A stretch of DNA of 25,421 nt from an uncultured Bacilli bacterium (GTDB lineage: Bacteria; Bacillota_I; Bacilli_A; RF39; UBA660), in NCBI GenBank assembly GCA_934179675.1, contig CAKPQS010000021.1:1-25421 (forward strand), read 5' to 3'. This document shows, piece by piece, positions 21,552 to 25,421 of this stretch. The notes under the pieces are model-generated. The model saw only the letters and a list, made by a program, of their open reading frames with translations, had not been told where the DNA came from and did not search any database. A program made the translations under genes and the position numbers. Position 1 is the first letter of the stretch; each line of letters begins with the position of its first letter.

Positions 21552-22958
21552 ATGTTAAAACCATGTCAAATGGAAGAAAAGAAAAGAAATAAAGATGAAA
21601 TTTTTAAGAAAGAAGAATATATTTCTTATAATAATATTGGTCAAAATAAAACTTATTTTGTGAAAACCTATGGATGTCAAATGAATGAACATGATAGTGA
21701 AAATATAAGAGCGATTCTTGAAGATTTAGGTTTTAGACCAAGTGATGATATTTATAATAGTGATTTAGTTATTTTAAATACATGTGCAATTAGAGAAAAT
21801 GCTCACAATAAAGTATTTGGTTTACTTGGTAGAATTAAACATAATAAAGAATCAAGAAATGTTATTGTTGGTTTTTGTGGATGTATGGCTCAAGAAGAAC
21901 ATGTTGTAAACTTAATTGATAATAAATATAAATACATTGATTTTGTATTAGGTACACATAATATACATAAATTACCATCAATTCTTAAAAATGTAATTGA
22001 AAAAAATGAGCGTGTAATAGAAGTGTATAATAGACCAACGGAAATAATTGAGGATGTACCTGTAAAAAGGGATAGTAATATTAAAGCATGGGTAAATATA
22101 ATGCTTGGTTGTGATAAGTTTTGTACATACTGTATAGTACCATATACAAGGGGAACACAAAGAAGTAGAAATAAAGATGATATTATAAAAGAAGTTATAG
22201 ATTTAAAAAATGATGGTTATAAAGAAATAACTTTGTTAGGTCAAAATGTAAATGCTTATGGTAAGGATTTAAATAATGATTATAAAATGGCTGATTTGCT
22301 TGAAGATGTTGCTAAAACAGGAATTGATAGAATTAGATTTGTAACAAGTCATCCTTGGGATTTTGAAGATCGAATGATTGATGTTATTAGTAAATATCCT
22401 AATATTATGCCTTATGTTCATTTACCTTTACAAAGTGGTTCTGATAGAATACTAAAGCTAATGGGTAGAAGATACACAAAGGATGAATATCTAACACTTT
22501 ATAATAAAATAAAAAGTAAGGTAGAAAGAGTTAGTATAACAACTGATATAATTGTTGGTTTTCCTGGAGAAACTGATGAAGATTTTAATGAAACACTTGA
22601 TTTGTATAATAAGTGTAAATTTGATTCAGCGTTTACTTTTATATTTAGTCCAAGAGAAGGAACACCTGCTGCTAAAATGGAAGACCATATAACACTAGAA
22701 GAAAAAGAAGAAAGATTACATAAACTAAATGAACTTGTTAATAAGTATAGTTTAGAAAAAAATAAAGAATATGTAAATAAAATAGTAAAGGTGTTAATAG
22801 AGGGTAAAAGTGATAAAGATGGTATTTTGATGGGATATACCGATACAATGAAATTAGTAAATGTTGATGCACCAGAAAGTGATATTGGTAAAATTATTGA
22901 TGTTAAAATTACGGATGCTAAAACATGGAGTTTGAATGGGGGAAAGTATAATGAATGA
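21552..22958 (+). CDS. miaB: tRNA-2-methylthio-N6-dimethylallyladenosine synthase
   Basis: A 468-residue radical-SAM methylthiotransferase that adds the 2-methylthio group to i6A37 of tRNAs. The N-terminal domain carries the three auxiliary-cluster cysteines: C42 (YGCQMNEHDSE), C78 (NTCAIRENA) and C111 (GCMAQEE). The radical-SAM CxxxCxxC is C187/C191/C194 (GCDKFCTYCIVPYTRG). HLPLQSGSDRILKLMGRRYT and GFPGETDEDF follow, and residues about 405-465 are a TRAM domain. QNVNAYGKD and SRNKDDIIKE favour MiaB over MtaB or RimO. The start is the ATG after GGAAGTGA. The stop codon TGA overlaps the start of the next gene by 8 bases, so the two are cotranscribed and may be translationally coupled. Confidence 0.95.
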   Translation: MLKPCQMEEKKRNKDEIFKKEEYISYNNIGQNKTYFVKTYGCQMNEHDSENIRAILEDLGFRPSDDIYNSDLVILNTCAIRENAHNKVFGLLGRIKHNKESRNVIVGFCGCMAQEEHVVNLIDNKYKYIDFVLGTHNIHKLPSILKNVIEKNERVIEVYNRPTEIIEDVPVKRDSNIKAWVNIMLGCDKFCTYCIVPYTRGTQRSRNKDDIIKEVIDLKNDGYKEITLLGQNVNAYGKDLNNDYKMADLLEDVAKTGIDRIRFVTSHPWDFEDRMIDVISKYPNIMPYVHLPLQSGSDRILKLMGRRYTKDEYLTLYNKIKSKVERVSITTDIIVGFPGETDEDFNETLDLYNKCKFDSAFTFIFSPREGTPAAKMEDHITLEEKEERLHKLNELVNKYSLEKNKEYVNKIVKVLIEGKSDKDGILMGYTDTMKLVNVDAPESDIGKIIDVKITDAKTWSLNGGKYNE

Positions 22959-24636
22959 AAGTGTATTTAAAACACATCCAATTATACCAAATATAAATAT
23001 AAGTTGCTTATTTGATTTGGTTTCATTAAAAAACAGAAAGGATATTGCTATAGATTCATTAGATTTAGAAGCAAGTTATCAAAATTTAGTAGATGATTCT
23101 GTTGTTATGGCTAAAGCCTTTAGAGAGTTAGGAATTAAAAAAAATGATATTGTATGTATTTCGATGCCAAATGTTTATCAAGCTGTAGCTGCCTTTTTTG
23201 CACTAAATAGAATAGGTGCTTGTACAACGTTTTTAAATTCTTTTTCATCAGAGGATGAAATAATACATTATTTAAATGAATTTGAATCACCTATATTTAT
23301 AAATTATGATAAGAATTATGACTATAATAATATTATTAAAAAAAATACCAAAGTAAAGCAAATTATTACTTTAAATAAAGAAAATGTAAATAATAGAGAT
23401 TTTAATTATAATAAAAATATAGGTTATAATGATTTTGTTGATTTTAATGATTTAGGGGCGATTGCTAATTATTATAATGGTTTTAGTAATAATATTCATA
23501 AAGGAAATAATGATGCTTTAATTCTTTTTACAAGTGGAACTACAGGTACACCTAAAGCTGTTGTTTTGACAAATAAAAATATTGTTGCATCTTGTATTTA
23601 CTTAAAAAATTCATCAAATACTAAAACTAAAAAAGGTGAAAGTACTCTTGTTTGTGTACCTTTTACATATCCTTATGGTTTTGCTACTAGTACATTGACT
23701 TCTTTGATGTGTGGAAGAAAAGCTATTTTAGGTCCTAATTTATCAAAAGATAATATTTCATATTATTTATCAAAAAAACCAAATATTATTTTTGGTAGTC
23801 CAGCTTTACTTGAACTTATCAAAAAAAATACTTTACCAGGACAAGATCTATCTAGTATTCATACATTTATATCTGGTGGCGATTTCTTAACACCTCAAAA
23901 AAATTACGAAGGACGAGAATTTTTCGAAAAGCATAATGCTAATGTTAAAATTTGTAATGGTTCTGGAAATGCTGAAACAGTTGGTGCTAATACAAATGCT
24001 GTTGGTGTTCCGGAAAATTTAGATACTGTTGGTAAAGTATTAGTTGGTTCTAGTGCTATTATAATGAATACTGATTATACAGAAGAATTAAAGTTTTGTA
24101 ATGAGGGTTTACTTTGTATAAGTGGCGAACATGTTTTTAAAAAATATTATAATAATCCAAAAGAAACAGAGCGTTCTAAATTTATTTATAAAGGTAAAAC
24201 ATATTTTAAAACTGGTACTCGTGGTATTTTATATGAAGATGGTTATTTTAAATTAACTGGAAGAGATAGTAGATATTATATAATATCAACTTTAAATAAA
24301 ATTTATTGTGATAGAGTACAAATGTTAATGTCTTATATTGATGAAATAGAGGATGTTGCTTTTGTTCCTAAACCTGATGATGAAATGTTATTTGTGGGAA
24401 TTGCTTATGTTGTTTTGAAAAAGGGATTGGTTCCTACAGAAGAAATGAAAGCAAAAATATTGGAAAAATGCCAAAAAACTCTTGTTTCGCCAAATGGTGA
24501 TGAAGCTCAATTAAAAGCTAATGAAATACCTGTTCAAATTGTATTTGTTCCGGAATTACCTAGAACAAAGGCTGATAAAATTAATTATAATTTACTTGAA
24601 GAAGATGCTAAAAAATTAGTTTTAACTAGATATTGA
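22951..24636 (+). CDS. Adenylate-forming enzyme, acyl-CoA-synthetase-like, with altered TGD motif
   Basis: A 562-residue enzyme of the ANL (acyl-CoA synthetase/NRPS adenylation/luciferase) superfamily, which activates a carboxylate with ATP. The P-loop LFTSGTTGTPK (192-202) and the A5 region GNAETVGANTNAVG are recognisable, as is the C-terminal A10 lysine K543 (LPRTKADKINY). The normally near-invariant aspartate of 'TGD' is Thr423 here (FKTGTRGILYEDGYFKLTGR); it usually holds the ribose hydroxyls of ATP. The following hinge is also unusual (GRDSRYYIISTLNKIYCDRVQ). The start at 22951 is preferred to the ATG at 22936 because GGGGGAAAG lies just before it. It overlaps miaB by 8 bases. The substrate could be a fatty acid or another small carboxylate; I cannot tell. 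Confidence 0.82.
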   Translation: MNESVFKTHPIIPNINISCLFDLVSLKNRKDIAIDSLDLEASYQNLVDDSVVMAKAFRELGIKKNDIVCISMPNVYQAVAAFFALNRIGACTTFLNSFSSEDEIIHYLNEFESPIFINYDKNYDYNNIIKKNTKVKQIITLNKENVNNRDFNYNKNIGYNDFVDFNDLGAIANYYNGFSNNIHKGNNDALILFTSGTTGTPKAVVLTNKNIVASCIYLKNSSNTKTKKGESTLVCVPFTYPYGFATSTLTSLMCGRKAILGPNLSKDNISYYLSKKPNIIFGSPALLELIKKNTLPGQDLSSIHTFISGGDFLTPQKNYEGREFFEKHNANVKICNGSGNAETVGANTNAVGVPENLDTVGKVLVGSSAIIMNTDYTEELKFCNEGLLCISGEHVFKKYYNNPKETERSKFIYKGKTYFKTGTRGILYEDGYFKLTGRDSRYYIISTLNKIYCDRVQMLMSYIDEIEDVAFVPKPDDEMLFVGIAYVVLKKGLVPTEEMKAKILEKCQKTLVSPNGDEAQLKANEIPVQIVFVPELPRTKADKINYNLLEEDAKKLVLTRY

Positions 24637-24650
24637 TGTCTAGTTTTTTT
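24624..24650 (+). terminator. Terminator overlapping the stop codon of the adenylating enzyme
   Basis: AACTAGA (24624-24630), 8-base loop containing the TGA stop (24634-24636), TCTAGTT (24639-24645), then T to 24650. Confidence 0.82.
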
Positions 24651-24652
24651 AA

Positions 24653-24661
24653 TGGTATAAT
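24653..24661 (+). promoter_or_regulatory. Extended -10 promoter of the sensor kinase gene
   Basis: TGGTATAAT starts 3 bases after the terminator T tract, followed by TAAATTAGGAGG, almost the same layout as the VanZ-RDD promoter at 11033. Confidence 0.6.
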
Positions 24662-24678
24662 TAAATTAGGAGGATTGT

Positions 24679-25421
24679 ATGGGGAGTGGTATTTATTTTC
24701 CTTTATTAGCGTTATTATTTAGTTTATTGTTGGTTTGTTTGATTTTTTTTAAAAAACATATAAAAACGGTAGAAACTAAATTATATTCGTTTTTAGTATT
24801 ATCTAATTTTTTTGGTTTAATTGTTGAACTTTTGTGTACTTATGCATCATATATTCATGGTACTAATTTATTATTGTCTAATTTTATTTTGAAATTATAT
24901 TTATTTTTTATAACATTATGGGTTTATTTATTTACATTTTATATTATTTATATATCCGTTGATAATAAAAAAATTGATATGAAAAAAATGAGAAATTATG
25001 GTATTGTTGTATTTTTAATAATTAGTATTTTGATATTTATTTTACCAATTAATCTTGTTATTAAAGACGATTTTGCTACTAGATATACTGAAGGATTGAG
25101 TGTATATTTTACTTATGGTGTATCAAGTATTCTTATTTTAGTTATGCTTATTTTTATTGTAAAAAATATTAAAAATTTAAATTCTAAAAGGTATTTACCT
25201 TTATTGGCATTTCTTATTGTTGGTTCTGCTGCTATGACATTACAGATGTTTAATCCTAGTATGCTTCTTGTAACGTATATGGAAACTTTTATAACTTCAT
25301 TAATGTATCATACTATAGAGAATCCTGATTTAAAGGTAATTGAGGAACTTAAAAAAAATAGGAGTTTAACTAATAAGACTTATATTGAAAAGTCAAATTT
25401 CTTATTTAGAATGAGTGCTGA
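24679..25421 (+). CDS. Membrane sensor histidine kinase, N-terminal part (truncated by window)
   Basis: Open from the ATG at 24679 to the right edge with no stop: 247 residues visible. AGGAGG stands 6 bases before the ATG. About six to seven hydrophobic segments fill residues 5-210, with short loops. A cytoplasmic linker then follows: MYHTIENPDLKVIEELKKNR, and EKSNFLFRMSA as the final residues seen. 'KSNFLFRMS' is how the dimerisation helix of many Firmicutes histidine kinases begins, with the phosphorylated His expected within the next few residues beyond the edge. The membrane sensor part is of the multi-helix 7TM-like type, and its signal is unknown. The response regulator, if paired, would lie to the right. 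Confidence 0.7.
   Translation, partial: MGSGIYFPLLALLFSLLLVCLIFFKKHIKTVETKLYSFLVLSNFFGLIVELLCTYASYIHGTNLLLSNFILKLYLFFITLWVYLFTFYIIYISVDNKKIDMKKMRNYGIVVFLIISILIFILPINLVIKDDFATRYTEGLSVYFTYGVSSILILVMLIFIVKNIKNLNSKRYLPLLAFLIVGSAAMTLQMFNPSMLLVTYMETFITSLMYHTIENPDLKVIEELKKNRSLTNKTYIEKSNFLFRMSA

Noticed and set aside
1..25421. Mycoplasma-type genetic code (TGA = Trp)
   Set aside because: TGA ends miaB and the adenylating enzyme at sensible places, and tryptophans are encoded by TGG.

Overview
The window is chromosomal DNA from a very AT-rich, low-GC Gram-positive bacterium (Bacillota). Several things support this: sigma-A type promoters, Shine-Dalgarno sites of the AGGAGGTGA type, a lipoteichoic-acid-synthase-like sulfatase, a VanZ-RDD protein, and a secreted glucosaminidase. 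An [FeFe] hydrogenase points to an anaerobe. TGA is used as a stop by two genes and Trp is read by TGG, so this is the standard bacterial code and not the Mycoplasma code. The gene set would fit a gut lineage near Erysipelotrichia/RF39, but that placement is inference. I see no prophage, insertion sequence, CRISPR array or conjugation module.

Layout. 1-2138: tail of an upstream gene, then an LtaS-like phosphoglycerol transferase. 2272-5234: tRNA-Cys, then a divergent TetR regulator and Zn/Cd/Pb-type P-type ATPase sharing a compact regulatory region. 5423-9552: ABC-F protein, a small membrane protein, and an [FeFe] hydrogenase followed one base later by a phosphatidylglycerophosphate-synthase-like gene. 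9582-12825: ZIP metal transporter, AlkD-like DNA repair protein, VanZ-RDD membrane protein, and a membrane-anchored thioredoxin-fold protein. 12848-17180: two secreted cell-surface proteins, a large glucosaminidase with Ig-like modules and a duplicated C-terminal domain, and a small protein with an NPDTG sorting-like signal. 17182-18275, minus strand: TraX-family membrane protein and a tRNA-Ile2/tRNA-Leu pair. 18284-24650: cysS, a putative PBECR4-like protein, truB, miaB and an acyl-CoA-ligase-like adenylating enzyme. 24653-end: the start of a membrane sensor kinase cut by the window edge.

How the genes fit together. Envelope functions recur: LtaS-like polymerase, PgsA-like enzyme (whose product leads to its lipid substrate), glucosaminidase, sorted surface protein, VanZ. 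A second theme is translation and tRNA: three tRNAs, cysS, truB, miaB and ABC-F. Metal handling is represented by the P1B ATPase and the ZIP transporter. Most genes are their own transcription unit: a short intrinsic terminator, often overlapping the stop codon, is followed within a few tens of bases by an extended -10 promoter (TGnTATAAT) with a very short leader. Two genes (ZIP and truB) appear to be leaderless.

I found no clearly novel multi-gene system. The most promising leads are the TetR/P1B operator layout, the leaderless truB, the putative PBECR4-like protein, the duplicated domain and cysteine-bounded repeats of the surface proteins, the adenylating enzyme lacking its TGD aspartate, and the thioredoxin-fold protein with a second CxxC at its extreme C terminus.
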